From: Ruminococcus sp. YE71
GTDB taxonomy: Bacteria; Bacillota; Clostridia; Oscillospirales; Ruminococcaceae
Reading direction: 5' to 3'
DNA: 64,000 bases
Assembly: GCF_900119155.1 (NCBI RefSeq)
Contig: NZ_FPIR01000005.1
Location: 1 to 64,000, forward strand
Of this stretch, positions 22,604 through 32,071 are shown in pieces. Numbering within the stretch: position 1 is the first letter of the stretch; every line of letters begins with the position of its first letter. The notes below the pieces were generated by a model, which was not told where the DNA came from, made no database searches, and worked only from the letters and a program-made list of their open reading frames with translations. The position numbers and the translations under genes were made by a program.

Positions 22604-23476
22604 ATGGCAAAGATAAAGATAATGACCGACTCGGCATCGGACATCAGCGAAAAGAGCGAAAAGGAGCTTGACATACTCGTTGTGCCTTTCAAGATCGAGG
22701 TCGGCGGAAAGAGCCTTACGAGCCGCGTGGATTTCACCAACGAGGAGTTCTACAAGATCCTTGACGAGGCTGACGAGACACCGACTCACTCGCAGATAAC
22801 CGCATTCGAGTACACCGAGATATTCGAGCGCCTGTTTGACGAAGGCTATACCGATGTCATCAACATCACGATCAATAAGGACGGAAGCTCGACCAACTCA
22901 AACTCGATCCTTGCGACCGAGCAGTTCTTCGAGGAGCATCCCGAACGCAAAGGCAAGTTCCGCATCTACACCATCGACGGCGTGACCTACACGGGCGCAT
23001 ACGGCTATGCGGTCGAGCAGGCGGCAATCAAGGCTCAGAAGGGCGAAAGCGCCGCTGAGATCGTGGATTTTGTTGAGGACTGGGTGAAAAATTGTACAAT
23101 ATTCTTTGCGATGTATACCCTCAAATACGCACGCAAGTCGGGACGCATCCCCTCTGCGGCGGCGTTCGCAGGTGAGCTGATGGGACTTCGCCCCATCATG
23201 CGCATACAGGACAATCAGATCGTCACAAACTGCAAGGTACGCGGCGACAAGAACATCATCCCCGAGATCGTGAAGCTCACACTCGAAGAGATGATACCGC
23301 AGACACCCTACAGCATCGTGTACGGCTCGGACAGAGAGCCTGCCGATGAGCTGGCGGCTATCCTCACGAAAAAGATTGGATATCCGCCTGTTGAGTTCTA
23401 TCAGATCGGCGCTGCTATCGCTATCAACGCAGGTCCCAAGGTCGTAGGCGCGATCTTCAAGAGAAACGGTAAATAA
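22604..23476 (+). CDS. DegV-family fatty-acid-binding protein
   Basis: The 290-residue DegV protein begins with the family start KIMTDSASDIS. The lipid-contacting SQITAFEYTEIF and DGSSTNSNS loops and C-terminal GPKVVGAIF are present. DegV/FakB-type proteins bind a fatty acid and can present it to the FakA kinase. No FakA is in the window, so the role as FakB is only inferred. RBS AAGGAG lies 10 bases after the trmL stop, so the two are co-transcribed. A terminator follows. Confidence 0.88.
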   Translation: MAKIKIMTDSASDISEKSEKELDILVVPFKIEVGGKSLTSRVDFTNEEFYKILDEADETPTHSQITAFEYTEIFERLFDEGYTDVINITINKDGSSTNSNSILATEQFFEEHPERKGKFRIYTIDGVTYTGAYGYAVEQAAIKAQKGESAAEIVDFVEDWVKNCTIFFAMYTLKYARKSGRIPSAAAFAGELMGLRPIMRIQDNQIVTNCKVRGDKNIIPEIVKLTLEEMIPQTPYSIVYGSDREPADELAAILTKKIGYPPVEFYQIGAAIAINAGPKVVGAIFKRNGK

Positions 23477-23489
23477 TATGATCTCCCCG

Positions 23490-23523
23490 ATCTCGGTTCA
23501 CTGTTTGTGAGCCGAGATTTTTT
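23490..23523 (+). terminator. Terminator after DegV gene
   Basis: ATCTCGGTTCAC pairs with GTGAGCCGAGAT around a 5-base loop (one G-T pair), followed by a T-run. Confidence 0.9.
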
Positions 23524-23528
23524 TCTGC

Positions 23529-23568
23529 AAAAAAACAAGACCTGCACAGCTCTTGCCGTACAGGTCTT
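23529..23568 (-). terminator. Terminator of lipoprotein gene
   Basis: Minus strand AAGACCTG pairs with CAGGTCTT, followed by G and seven Ts. It is convergent with the DegV-gene terminator. Confidence 0.75.
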
Positions 23569-23589
23569 TATTGTTAGTTCGGTTTTTTA

Positions 23590-24582
23590 TCAAGCTCCGG
23601 GGGTGAAAGGAGTTACCTCGGGGAATGTCTTAACTTCGCCGAGACCTTCGATAGTGAAGGTAACTTCAAGCGACTTGTTGAAGGTCAGACCCATAGGATC
23701 AACGCCCGGATCGGTAGCGGTGAAGCCGTAGTCGTTGTAGATCTCGATACGATAACGGTTGTTGGTAGCCTCGATGTTGCCATAGAAGAACTTGCTCTCA
23801 TCGAAGTCGATCTCAACGCCGTCGCACTTGATCGAGGTGACCTTTACCTTGAGGTCACTTGGCTTGTAGTCGCCCTTAGCGTCGATGTTCCAGTGATTGT
23901 CGAGCTTGTCGTCGAGAGGATTGGTCTTGAGCTCCTGATCCATCTCCCACTCGCCTGTTTCCTCGTTCTTGCCCGAGCCGAAGTCGCCGTTGCAGATACC
24001 AACGATATCTACACAGAATACGCAGCAGCCCTCAGCTGCAAAGATAGTGCCGTCATCCTCGTTGATGAGTGCCTGAGGATTGAGAACGCCGTTGTTCTGT
24101 GCGATAGAGTCCTTGGTGATGGAAACGGTGTACTCGCCGTCGCCTACGATATCAGCATCAACGCCGTAGCCGTAGGTCTCACCGTCGGTAACATCGAAGT
24201 TCTCGGTATCGTATACCGAACCTTCGTGCATCATGTTTCTCCAGAACCAGCCCGAGCGGTCTGCGAACATCAGGAATGCGTCGTAGCCCTGGAAGTTGTA
24301 GTTGTGTACATAGTTGGGGTCGGGAGTGATGTCAGCTGCGTCAACGCTTGCGGAAGCATCCTCGCTCGTATCGCCGCTTTCTTCGCCGCCTTCGGAAGCT
24401 GCTGTGTCTTCTGCGGAAGAAGCGTCCTCTTTGCTCTCAGCTGCTGCGCTGGAAGTGTCAGCCTTGGAAGCACTGCCGCCGTTTGAGCTGCTGCTGTCGT
24501 CTGAGCCGCCGCATGAAGCCATCATGGTGCAGGCGAGAGACATAGCGATAACAGCTGCGGAAAATCTTTTGATCTTGTCCAT
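23590..24582 (-). CDS. Secreted lipoprotein, acidic Ser-rich linker, unknown function
   Basis: The 330-residue protein has a lipoprotein signal peptide (KIKRFSAAVIAMSLACTMMASC; lipobox MASC, cysteine about residue 24) and a low-complexity Ser/Ala/Glu/Asp spacer to about residue 85. The C-terminal 245-residue domain is rich in aromatic residues and Asp/Asn (NYNFQGYDAFLMFADRSGWFWRN, YGYGVDADIVGDGEYTVSIT). Its last part looks like a carbohydrate-binding beta-sandwich, but I do not recognise the family. ATG 24582 has RBS TGGAGGAATC. It is monocistronic with its own promoter. Confidence 0.8.
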   Translation of the reverse strand: MDKIKRFSAAVIAMSLACTMMASCGGSDDSSSSNGGSASKADTSSAAAESKEDASSAEDTAASEGGEESGDTSEDASASVDAADITPDPNYVHNYNFQGYDAFLMFADRSGWFWRNMMHEGSVYDTENFDVTDGETYGYGVDADIVGDGEYTVSITKDSIAQNNGVLNPQALINEDDGTIFAAEGCCVFCVDIVGICNGDFGSGKNEETGEWEMDQELKTNPLDDKLDNHWNIDAKGDYKPSDLKVKVTSIKCDGVEIDFDESKFFYGNIEATNNRYRIEIYNDYGFTATDPGVDPMGLTFNKSLEVTFTIEGLGEVKTFPEVTPFTPGA

Positions 24583-24688
24583 ATTTGATTCCTCCAAATA
24601 GAAATATATTCTTAATTGCTTGTGCTTTTGACGATACGCGCGGCGGAAAACGCGATTTTCAACAGCCGAGCCCGTATCGTTATACTTA

Positions 24689-24717
24689 TCATACTAAATT
24701 TTCTTCACTTTTGCAAT
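24689..24717 (-). promoter_or_regulatory. Promoter of lipoprotein gene
   Basis: Minus strand TTGCAA (24717-24712), 17 bases, TATGAT (24694-24689). The remaining gene-free sequence 24720-24910 is AT-rich and shows nothing else I can name. Confidence 0.7.
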
Positions 24718-24910
24718 ATACCTTTTGCACAAAAAGTGTGGAATATTTTTAGCATATCCGTACAGGTTTTTATTTGTTTACAAAACGGTTAAGCAAGAAA
24801 TATAAGGATTTTAACCGTGCGATTTACTATTGTTACAAATGCTAAAAATTCTATCCGAGAATTTTCCATCATCGCAATTTATGAACATTCCTCTGTTACC
24901 ATATTTTAAT

Positions 24911-24949
24911 AAAAACCGCGCATTTTGCAGGCTTTGCAGAACACGCGGC
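24911..24949 (-). terminator. Terminator of ABC permease operon
   Basis: Minus strand CCGCG...CGCGG with inner TGCA/TGCA pairing, followed by TTTTTATT. Confidence 0.65.
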
Positions 24950-24989
24950 TTGTAAATTTTTTATTAACGACCATCAAAAAGCGCAATAA

Positions 24990-27968
24990 TCAGTCTTCGC
25001 CGAGTTTCAACGCCTTTGAAATATTTATCTTGCGGATGAGACTGCCGAGCACGAGGAAGCATATCAGCAGCATGGCAAGAATGATCGTGTAGACCTTGAG
25101 ATAGTCGGCTCTCTGGGGGATGACCACAAAGCCCGGCACCTGCTCGGCGGTGGTGAAGAGGTACTGGAAGAGCGGCACGTAAAGTTCACTTGCGATGCCG
25201 CCGATGAATATCGCCGAAAGTATCGCCGCGCCCGATGTCAGCAGCTGCTCGTAGAGTATCATCGCGATTATCTCGTGGTACTTCATGCCCATCGCACGGA
25301 GTATGCCGAATTGCAGCGTGCGACTCTTGATGGAAAGTATCCAGTACATCAGGAAGCCGATTATGCACATTATCATGATGACGATGAAACCGAGAGTCAG
25401 AGCGCCGTTCATTCCCTGGAGCATCGGGTCGTTCTTCTGCGTGATGATCTCCTGACCTGCCACACGGAGCAGGGTCGGCTCGATGTCCGACTTCTCGATG
25501 GACTTGTAGAGATCCTCGGTAAGTGCGCCGTCCTCCAGCCTAATCCACACCTGATAGGGCTCGATCTTCGACATGATCTTCACGTAGTCGAGGTTCATGA
25601 TCGCGAAGTTCATATATGAACCGTCCTTCGCCGTAAGGTAGGGATTCATCGAGGGCCAGAAGTCCACGAACGCCAGAACGGTCGCTTCAAAGGCGTCGTT
25701 GCCGCCCCAGCTCACCGTCACGGTGTCGCCTGTTTTGAGCCCGTAGGTCTCCATGAATGCGTTCGACAGCAGGATGCCCTGCGGATAGTCGCTGAGAGCG
25801 TTGAGGTACTCATTGATATGGTACGGCAGAAGTCTGTCGTAGAAGTTGCACACCTTCGAGAACTCCCCCGGGCTTATCGCCATGAGGTTCACATTGTCGG
25901 TGTTGTCGGCCGTGCGCGAGCTGTCGGCATTAGCTGCCGCGAGTTCCTTGCGCTGAGCTTCGTCCTTGACCTTGGACACCTTCGGGACCTTCATGCGGCT
26001 GCTCTTGACGTTGATGGAGTTACGGATATAGACCCTCGCCACCGACTTGACGCCTGCAAGCTGTTCAAAGCGTTCGATGGGCGGTTCGGAGTACTCCACC
26101 TCATCCTCATCGACCTCTATCTCCTGCTCCTCGCTGCTTATCTGCTGACCGTTGCTGCCCGCGTTTTTCGCAGCGTCGCCCGATTCCTTCGCACTCGCGG
26201 CGCGGAGCTCACCGGAAGTGTTCGACCACTCCTCTTTCATCACCACATCGGCGCCGACGTCGTAGGTGACGCGTTCTTCCGCGTTGCGGTTGAGGGCGCG
26301 GGCGGTATTCGCGAAGTACAGACCCAGCGAGACCGTCAGGATGAGGAATATCATCAGGAAGCGCTCCTTGCCTGCCGCGGAACGTCCGATATTGTTGAAG
26401 GAAACGTAGGCCGCAGGCGAAAGCACTCTTCCCAGCAGCTTCGAGAAGATGCGGATTATAAGCGGATGTATGCGGATGATGAACAGTCCGCAGCCGACGA
26501 TGAACGCCGCCGATGCTATGAACATCATCGGGTTGATGGCTGCCTCACGGTCGGTGATACCGTCGGCGGTGAGATCTGCCTGTTTTTTTGTGTAGTAGTA
26601 CAGCCACGTGAGCGAGCCGCCTATCAGCACGAAGTCCACGCAGAGCTTTTCCCAGAGAGGCAGCTTGCGCTTCTTCGCCTTCGACTGCTTGTGCTCGACG
26701 ATGGTGGTCTTGGTAGAGGGGATGATCGGTGCCATTGTGGTGAGGAAGAACACGATGACCGCCGCACCCGCGTAAATGAACGCATCCTTCGCGAGGGTTA
26801 TTGGCAGCGACTTGCGGTTGACAAATTCAAGGAATCCGTTGGAAGCGCCCAGCATCCTGCACAGCCCCATGCCAACAAACGGTGCGACGACCGCCGTCAT
26901 GACCCCGAGGAACATGGATTCGAGGGCGTAGATGCGGATTATCTGACCGCGTGACGCTCCTCTGCTCTTGAACACGGCTATCTCGTTCTTCTCCTGCTCG
27001 ACATTGAGCTGCGAGACCATGAACAGATAGACCAGTATCATGAGGATAACGGGGATCTGTAGCAGCCACAGCGTTTCTCTGAGCTGAGAAGCGCGGTCGG
27101 CGTAGTCAACGAAGATGTCGGCAGCTGGTATCTTGAAGCTGATGTCGTTGTCCTCGTATGTCCTGCGCTGCTGCTCGATGCGGTCGTTCACAAGACCGAG
27201 GATGTTCATGTTCATCTTCGGGTAGTCGATGGCGTAGCGGACAGCCATGCTTGTTATATTGACTGCGCCCGTGTCCATTATCTCGCCGAAGAGGGTGTCG
27301 TAATCGGCGAACATAGTGTTGAGGTATTCGCCAAGCCCCTCTGCCCAGTAAGCCTCGTACCCGTCCTTGACGTCGATAACGCCGACTATCTCTATCTTGA
27401 CCGTCTTGTCCGCGCCGAAAATGTTGCCTATCTCGTACACAGTATCGGTGGCAAGCTCGGAGACTTTGAGCGCACGTTCTGTGGTGACGCACTCGTAAAC
27501 GCCGTCGCTCCGCTGACCCTTCTGATACATCCTGCCGCGGACGACTTCAACGGCATCTTCAAGACCCGTCATACCGCCCAGAGTAAGTCTTGCGGCTGAA
27601 CTGCCGTCGGTTATCGCTATGGAAGTGACGTACAGGAACTCGTCAGCGATGTATGTTTTCTCAAAACTCGCGGGGCAGTCGAGTGAATCGTAGCCGTCCT
27701 TGACGATGCCCTGTATCTTCTTTATCTCCGCCTTCTGTGTGGCGGTGTCCGTGTCAAGGGTAACGGAGTGGGTGGTCGCGTAAGTGCCGGGATACACACC
27801 CTCCGATGTCTGGAAATTCTCCATATCCTTGACGAGCATCCTCTGCAGGGACGCATTCATATATATTGGGATGGTGCTTGTCATGGCGGCCGCCATGATG
27901 AAGCCTATCAGCAGGCAGAACACCATCCATTTGGTGTTGCGCATCTTGCGCATGAGCAGTGTGAACAT
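24990..27968 (-). CDS. FtsX-type ABC transporter permease (large, two FtsX domains)
   Basis: The 992-residue MacB/FtsX-like permease has an N-terminal membrane segment (MVFCLLIGFIMAAAMTSTIP) followed by an extracytoplasmic domain. A first FtsX core lies at about residues 310-430 (LNVEQEKNEIAVFKSRGASRGQI). There is a central membrane pair near 470-500, a second outside domain, and a second FtsX core at about 850-985 (RTLQFGILRAMGMKYHEIIAMI). Such permeases drive export or mechanical signalling with an ATPase and an adaptor. The membrane-fusion lipoprotein lies 24 bases upstream on the same transcript, but no ATPase gene is adjacent on either side. Confidence 0.88.
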   Translation of the reverse strand: MFTLLMRKMRNTKWMVFCLLIGFIMAAAMTSTIPIYMNASLQRMLVKDMENFQTSEGVYPGTYATTHSVTLDTDTATQKAEIKKIQGIVKDGYDSLDCPASFEKTYIADEFLYVTSIAITDGSSAARLTLGGMTGLEDAVEVVRGRMYQKGQRSDGVYECVTTERALKVSELATDTVYEIGNIFGADKTVKIEIVGVIDVKDGYEAYWAEGLGEYLNTMFADYDTLFGEIMDTGAVNITSMAVRYAIDYPKMNMNILGLVNDRIEQQRRTYEDNDISFKIPAADIFVDYADRASQLRETLWLLQIPVILMILVYLFMVSQLNVEQEKNEIAVFKSRGASRGQIIRIYALESMFLGVMTAVVAPFVGMGLCRMLGASNGFLEFVNRKSLPITLAKDAFIYAGAAVIVFFLTTMAPIIPSTKTTIVEHKQSKAKKRKLPLWEKLCVDFVLIGGSLTWLYYYTKKQADLTADGITDREAAINPMMFIASAAFIVGCGLFIIRIHPLIIRIFSKLLGRVLSPAAYVSFNNIGRSAAGKERFLMIFLILTVSLGLYFANTARALNRNAEERVTYDVGADVVMKEEWSNTSGELRAASAKESGDAAKNAGSNGQQISSEEQEIEVDEDEVEYSEPPIERFEQLAGVKSVARVYIRNSINVKSSRMKVPKVSKVKDEAQRKELAAANADSSRTADNTDNVNLMAISPGEFSKVCNFYDRLLPYHINEYLNALSDYPQGILLSNAFMETYGLKTGDTVTVSWGGNDAFEATVLAFVDFWPSMNPYLTAKDGSYMNFAIMNLDYVKIMSKIEPYQVWIRLEDGALTEDLYKSIEKSDIEPTLLRVAGQEIITQKNDPMLQGMNGALTLGFIVIMIMCIIGFLMYWILSIKSRTLQFGILRAMGMKYHEIIAMILYEQLLTSGAAILSAIFIGGIASELYVPLFQYLFTTAEQVPGFVVIPQRADYLKVYTIILAMLLICFLVLGSLIRKINISKALKLGED

Positions 27969-27992
27969 TCTTTAACTCCTTTGCGCTGCGCT

Positions 27993-29045
27993 TTATCTAA
28001 TGATTATCTCGTCGCCCTCGTTCAGACCCGACTTGATCTCGGACTGGGAACCAGTTTTCAGACCTATCTCGACAGGTACGGCGACCTTCTGACCCTCACG
28101 CAGGACATATACCACCTGCTCACCGTCAACGGTCTTGATGAGGTTGTTTGACACAACGATAACGTTCTCCGCACGCTCCTGAACGAGTATGCTGTCCGCA
28201 AGCTGACCCACCGCGTCGGGGGGGGCTTCGCCTGCGAAGCGGATGTATATCATATCGGCTTCGTACTCGATTCCGCCCTCTTCCTTCTTGTCATGGCTCT
28301 CGGATTCTTCGCGCTTGTACTCGGCAAGCTCGGTCGGGTTCATGAACACCTCGCCGTCGTAATAGTCCTCGCCGATGCGTATCTGCACCTTCTGACCGAG
28401 AGGGAAAGCGGTCAGATCGTTGGGCTTGATGGCTATGTAGAGCTTGTCGGTCTGCATGATGGTGGCGATGGTCTGTCCGGGCGATGCGTAATCCCCCACG
28501 CGGACGTCCGCAAGTGCGCAGATAGTCCCGTCGGTCGGAGAAGTCAGCACGGCGTTGTCACGCTGTTTGTACAGTTTTTTCAGCGCGATGTCGAGGAGCT
28601 CCACATCCACGTAGGCGCGGTCGTACTCCGACTGGGTGCAGCCCTTTTCGTAGAGCACCTCGGTATAGAGATACGCACGCTTGCGGTCGAGCTCTTTCAG
28701 CTGTATCTGGTAGTCGATGTCGGTAGTGTCGAGCTCGCAGATCTTGTCGCCCTTTGCGACCTTATCGCCTGCGCGGACGTAGAATTCGCTGATAGTGCCG
28801 CCCTCTTTTTCGTAGGCGATGTTGTACTGCTGCTCACTCATGACCGTGCCGCTGTTGACGATCTTTTTCTCAAGAGTCTTGCGCTTTGCGGTAACAGTGG
28901 TATAGCTGACCTCACTCGCCTTGACGGTGGGGGCAGGCAGCACCTCTTCCTCGTCGGGAAGCAGGTAGCATCCGCTCATCATGCCGACAACAGCCGAACA
29001 GATCAGTGCCGACACAGCGGTTTTATAAAAATACGAAATTCTCAT
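27993..29045 (-). CDS. Membrane-fusion (HlyD/MacA-like) efflux adaptor lipoprotein
   Basis: The 350-residue periplasmic-adaptor-type protein starts with a lipoprotein signal (ALICSAVVGMMSGC, cysteine about residue 26). A lipoyl/barrel-sandwich half motif (EFYVRAGDKVAKGDKICELDT) is followed by an alpha-helical hairpin (about 115-165), the second half (LTSPTDGTICALADVRVGDYASPGQ) and a beta-barrel with a C-terminal membrane-proximal domain ending GLNEGDEIIIR. In Gram-positives such proteins pair with FtsX/MacB permeases, here the next gene. It starts at ATG 29045. I could not settle its promoter in the AT-rich stretch upstream. Confidence 0.85.
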   Translation of the reverse strand: MRISYFYKTAVSALICSAVVGMMSGCYLLPDEEEVLPAPTVKASEVSYTTVTAKRKTLEKKIVNSGTVMSEQQYNIAYEKEGGTISEFYVRAGDKVAKGDKICELDTTDIDYQIQLKELDRKRAYLYTEVLYEKGCTQSEYDRAYVDVELLDIALKKLYKQRDNAVLTSPTDGTICALADVRVGDYASPGQTIATIMQTDKLYIAIKPNDLTAFPLGQKVQIRIGEDYYDGEVFMNPTELAEYKREESESHDKKEEGGIEYEADMIYIRFAGEAPPDAVGQLADSILVQERAENVIVVSNNLIKTVDGEQVVYVLREGQKVAVPVEIGLKTGSQSEIKSGLNEGDEIIIR

Positions 29046-29373
29046 GATTGTATTCTCCGATATAATATATAGTCCAAGAGCGTATTATTAGTTCAATTGT
29101 ATCAAATTTTTATCGTCAATTCCATATACATTCATACACTTTTTCATGAACATTCAATGTCTTTGAACGTTTTCGCGAAATAAATCATCATTTTAACGGC
29201 AGCAAATTATCTATATTTGACAATATCGTCATAATTACCAACTGTATTGTCTAAAATTCGTGCAACTTTTTTAAGAAAAATTGTATACAAAATACAAAAT
29301 ATGTGCTATAATATATACAACGAAAAAATGAAAGCAAAACATGACACAGGCGAACCCAAGGAGATCACAGACC
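29046..29373. other. AT-rich divergent intergenic region
   Basis: It separates the adaptor (leftward) from the kinase-like gene (rightward). A TATAAT at 29307-29312 on the plus strand is a likely -10 for the kinase, but I see no well-spaced -35. No RNA element or repeat is recognisable. Confidence 0.6.
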
Positions 29374-30003
29374 ATGAGAAGCGTTATCACCATAGGTCGT
29401 GAGTTCGGCAGCGGCGGCAGAGAGATCGGCAAGCGGCTCGCGGAACTTTACGGTATCCCATTCTACGACAAAAAGCTGCTCGAGGAGTCCGCGAAACAAA
29501 GCGGCATCTGTGAGGACTTGTTCGTAAGACATGACGAAAGCATGACAAACAGTTTTCTGTACTCGCTCGTTATGGGTACGTATCCGATGAGTGCGGACGG
29601 AAGGATGAATCCGGAAATGCCGCTGAATCACAGGATATTTTTGGCACAGTTTGAAACGATACGCAAGCTCGGGGAAAAACCCTGCGTTATCGTCGGAAGA
29701 TGCGCCGACTATGTTTTGCAGGAAAACAAAAACCGCATATCGGTGTTCATCACGGGCAATATGTTCGAGAAAAAACGCCGCATCGCGGAACGCTACGACA
29801 TCGAAAAGCCGAAGATCGAGGACTTCATCAGAAAGACCGATAAGCGGCGTGCAAACTATTACGAATACTACACGGATAACAAATGGGGCATGGCTACCAA
29901 CTACGATGTGACGGTCAATTCGTCTATCATCGGTATCGAAGGCGCCGTGAAGCTCATTTCCGAATTTGTCGCGATGAAAGAATCTGCGACATCCGATACA
30001 TGA
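29374..30003 (+). CDS. Cytidylate-kinase-like P-loop protein
   Basis: The 209-residue protein has a nucleotide kinase-type P-loop, ITIGREFGSGGREIGKRLAE (GSGGREIG as Walker A). KKRRIAERYDI and FIRKTDKRRANYYEYYTD match the lid/NMP-binding Arg-rich segment of the cytidylate-kinase-like family (PF13189). These proteins are common in Clostridia next to no fixed partner, and their substrate is not established. I start at ATG 29374 behind AAGGAG. An ATG at 29341 has no RBS. Confidence 0.85.
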   Translation: MRSVITIGREFGSGGREIGKRLAELYGIPFYDKKLLEESAKQSGICEDLFVRHDESMTNSFLYSLVMGTYPMSADGRMNPEMPLNHRIFLAQFETIRKLGEKPCVIVGRCADYVLQENKNRISVFITGNMFEKKRRIAERYDIEKPKIEDFIRKTDKRRANYYEYYTDNKWGMATNYDVTVNSSIIGIEGAVKLISEFVAMKESATSDT

Positions 30004-30047
30004 TCTTTTCTACTTTTTCATTTTACTTTCCTTACTTTTCCTATCAA

Positions 30048-30085
30048 CAGATGACCTCGCAGGTTGACGCTTGCGGGGTCGTCTG
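30048..30085 (+). terminator. Terminator after kinase-like gene
   Basis: CAGATGACCTCGCA pairs with TGCGGGGTCGTCTG (two G-T pairs), followed by TTTT. Confidence 0.75.
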
Positions 30086-30119
30086 TTTTCGGTCGTGGCT
30101 ATTTTTAGGGCAAAAGACG

Positions 30120-30194
30120 AAAGTGAACAGTCAAGACAGGCGCGGCAGGTGCTATCACAAGCAGATGTCGGGCTCAGCCTTAACTGTTCACTTT
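30120..30194. repeat. Long-loop inverted repeat downstream of mannanase gene
   Basis: AAAGTGAACAGT (30120-30131) and ACTGTTCACTTT (30183-30194) are perfect 12-base arms separated by 51 bases, with a T-run outside the right arm on the plus strand. Read leftward it could end the mannanase transcript. The long loop is unusual for an intrinsic terminator. Confidence 0.55.
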
Positions 30195-30218
30195 TTAGAA
30201 AGGAGGTGAAAACGTTCG

Positions 30219-31916
30219 TTATTTATTCTCTGCGAGGTACTTCTCCGTGTCGAGCGGATAGCTCTTCAGGTCGGGAAGCTCGCTGAGAGTCAGCACCTTG
30301 TCGCTGGAGTAGATCTTCTCCCACATTTCCATCGAGGTGTACTCGCCCGGAAGCTCCATATCCTTGATGGTGAACTCGCCGTTCCAGGTCGCGAACCATG
30401 CCCAGCGTGTGCCGTCTGCCATCGCAGCGTCGGGGTCGAAGAGAATACCGTTCTCGGTCATGGCGCAGATCTTGTTCTCGCCTGCGCAGGATTTGGTGTA
30501 GTCGTAGTACCACTTCTTCGAGGAATAGTCCTCTTTCTCGCCGTAAACGTCGTAGCCGATGATGTCAACGTACTCGTCGCCCGGATAGTAAGCCGCGTTC
30601 TGACCGTTCCAAACCCAGATCAGGTTGTTCACGCCGTGATAGTTGGTGATGCGGTCGTACATGAGCTTCCAGAGTTCCTTGTAGGAATCCGCGCCCGAAC
30701 TGCCCCACCAGAACCAGGGGTTGTTCCACTTCGGGTCTCCGCCGCCCTCGTGGAGAGGTCTCCAGAGTATCGGCACATGATAGTCATCAAGCTCCTGCAA
30801 ATAGCAAGCGATGGAGTCGATGTCGCGGATGAGCAGGTCGTAGCCTTCGGGGTCATCGCCGTTGAGTATCTTGGTCAGACTGATGTTCGTGTGCTCCTTG
30901 TAGAAGCCCTCCCACCATGCGCCGAGGTCGCCGCCGATGTACGGTTCGGGAGCGTTCCAGTGCCAGCACATCGTTACGATGCCGTTGTGGTTGAGGTACC
31001 AGTCCTTGGCATTCTGTATCGCCTTGTAGCCGCCTGCCGAATTGTTCAGCACGCGGGACGGCGACAGCTCGATCATGTCGAGACCCATTATCGCGGGATA
31101 GTCGCCGAGTTTCTGGTTGATATCGATGAACTCGCGGGAGTCAAGACCGTTGTTGTCGGCAGCGTACTGACCCGAGATTATGTAATTTCCGTAGCTGTCG
31201 CAGAGGAAATTATACAGCCGCCTTGTCTCTTCCGACGCGTTCGGGTTGCAGAGCGTGCGGTTGACCTCGTAGTCTGCCATGTCGATCTTCTGAGCCGCAG
31301 TTATCGTGATCTTGTCGATATAGATCGGCACGGACTGGGTCTTGAAGCCGATGGTATGCTTGCCCTCGCCGATAAGCACCTTTAATGCGCTGTTGTTATC
31401 GAACTTGAGGGAGTTGATGTCAAAGCTCGTGAAAGCATTGCCGTCAATGGTGATCGATGCCTTTGTGCCCTCCTGATCGGCAGCAGAGACCACGTTGAGA
31501 TCGTAGCTGCCCTCCGCTGGGAACTCCACCTCAAACTCCACCGAAGTGTCCTCGGTCACGACAGCAAATCCGTCGCCCGAAAACTCGCCGACAAAAGACT
31601 TATCCAGCACCGAAGCGCCGTTGAGCGTTCCTTTTTCGCCTTCAAGCTCGACCTTAAAATCCTCGGGGACTGCGCTTTCGGAGGATGCGCCGCCGATGTC
31701 AAAATTCCCCATCGTCTCAACGACAGGCTCGGTCTCCACGACCTCCCTTTCGCGTGAGGTGATGATCTCTCTCGCTGTGGTCACAGCGCCGTTTTCGGAT
31801 GCGGTGTCCTGCTGGGAGGATTCTCCGCTGTCAGAGCCGCCCTTTGCGCAGGATGCCGCGGTCACAGCCATAACAGCCGCAGAAAGTCCGCAGACTAACC
31901 TCTTAATTCTTCTCAT
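30219..31916 (-). CDS. GH26 endo-beta-1,4-mannanase lipoprotein with CBM35-like domain
   Basis: The 565-residue surface lipoprotein has signal peptide and lipobox (VMAVTAASC, cysteine about residue 24), a linker, a beta-sandwich at about residues 85-225 resembling CBM35, and a GH26 domain from about 240 to the end. The acid/base Glu is in LWRPLHEGGG, the nucleophile Glu in CAMTENGIL, and WFWWG and WHWNAPEP line the site. It should cleave mannan or glucomannan chains at the cell surface. There is no dockerin. The start is ATG 31916 (RBS AAAGGAC). It is monocistronic with its own promoter. Confidence 0.92.
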   Translation of the reverse strand: MRRIKRLVCGLSAAVMAVTAASCAKGGSDSGESSQQDTASENGAVTTAREIITSREREVVETEPVVETMGNFDIGGASSESAVPEDFKVELEGEKGTLNGASVLDKSFVGEFSGDGFAVVTEDTSVEFEVEFPAEGSYDLNVVSAADQEGTKASITIDGNAFTSFDINSLKFDNNSALKVLIGEGKHTIGFKTQSVPIYIDKITITAAQKIDMADYEVNRTLCNPNASEETRRLYNFLCDSYGNYIISGQYAADNNGLDSREFIDINQKLGDYPAIMGLDMIELSPSRVLNNSAGGYKAIQNAKDWYLNHNGIVTMCWHWNAPEPYIGGDLGAWWEGFYKEHTNISLTKILNGDDPEGYDLLIRDIDSIACYLQELDDYHVPILWRPLHEGGGDPKWNNPWFWWGSSGADSYKELWKLMYDRITNYHGVNNLIWVWNGQNAAYYPGDEYVDIIGYDVYGEKEDYSSKKWYYDYTKSCAGENKICAMTENGILFDPDAAMADGTRWAWFATWNGEFTIKDMELPGEYTSMEMWEKIYSSDKVLTLSELPDLKSYPLDTEKYLAENK

Positions 31917-31959
31917 GAGATGTCCTTTCGGTAAACACATTTTCGATACTTGTAATATA

Positions 31960-31988
31960 ATTTTAACATATAATTTATCCATTGTCAA
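31960..31988 (-). promoter_or_regulatory. Promoter of mannanase gene
   Basis: Minus strand TTGACA (31988-31983), 17 bases, TAAAAT (31965-31960). Confidence 0.8.
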
Positions 31989-32038
31989 CTGACTTAAACG
32001 TTTACAAAAAATATTTTTTCTTTTTACAAATTACAAAA

Positions 32039-32067
32039 AGCCGAACGCTCACGATGAACGTTCGGCT
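32039..32067 (-). terminator. Terminator of leuC-leuD operon
   Basis: AGCCGAACG pairs with CGTTCGGCT, with CTTTTTG following on the minus strand. It directly follows the SMI1/KNR4-like gene. Confidence 0.75.
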
Positions 32068-32071
32068 CAGA

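Noticed and set aside
25818-26954. 378-codon open frame antisense to the ABC permease
   Set aside because: Composition (His/Arg/Asp-rich) is typical of an antisense shadow. The permease on the other strand has clear domains.
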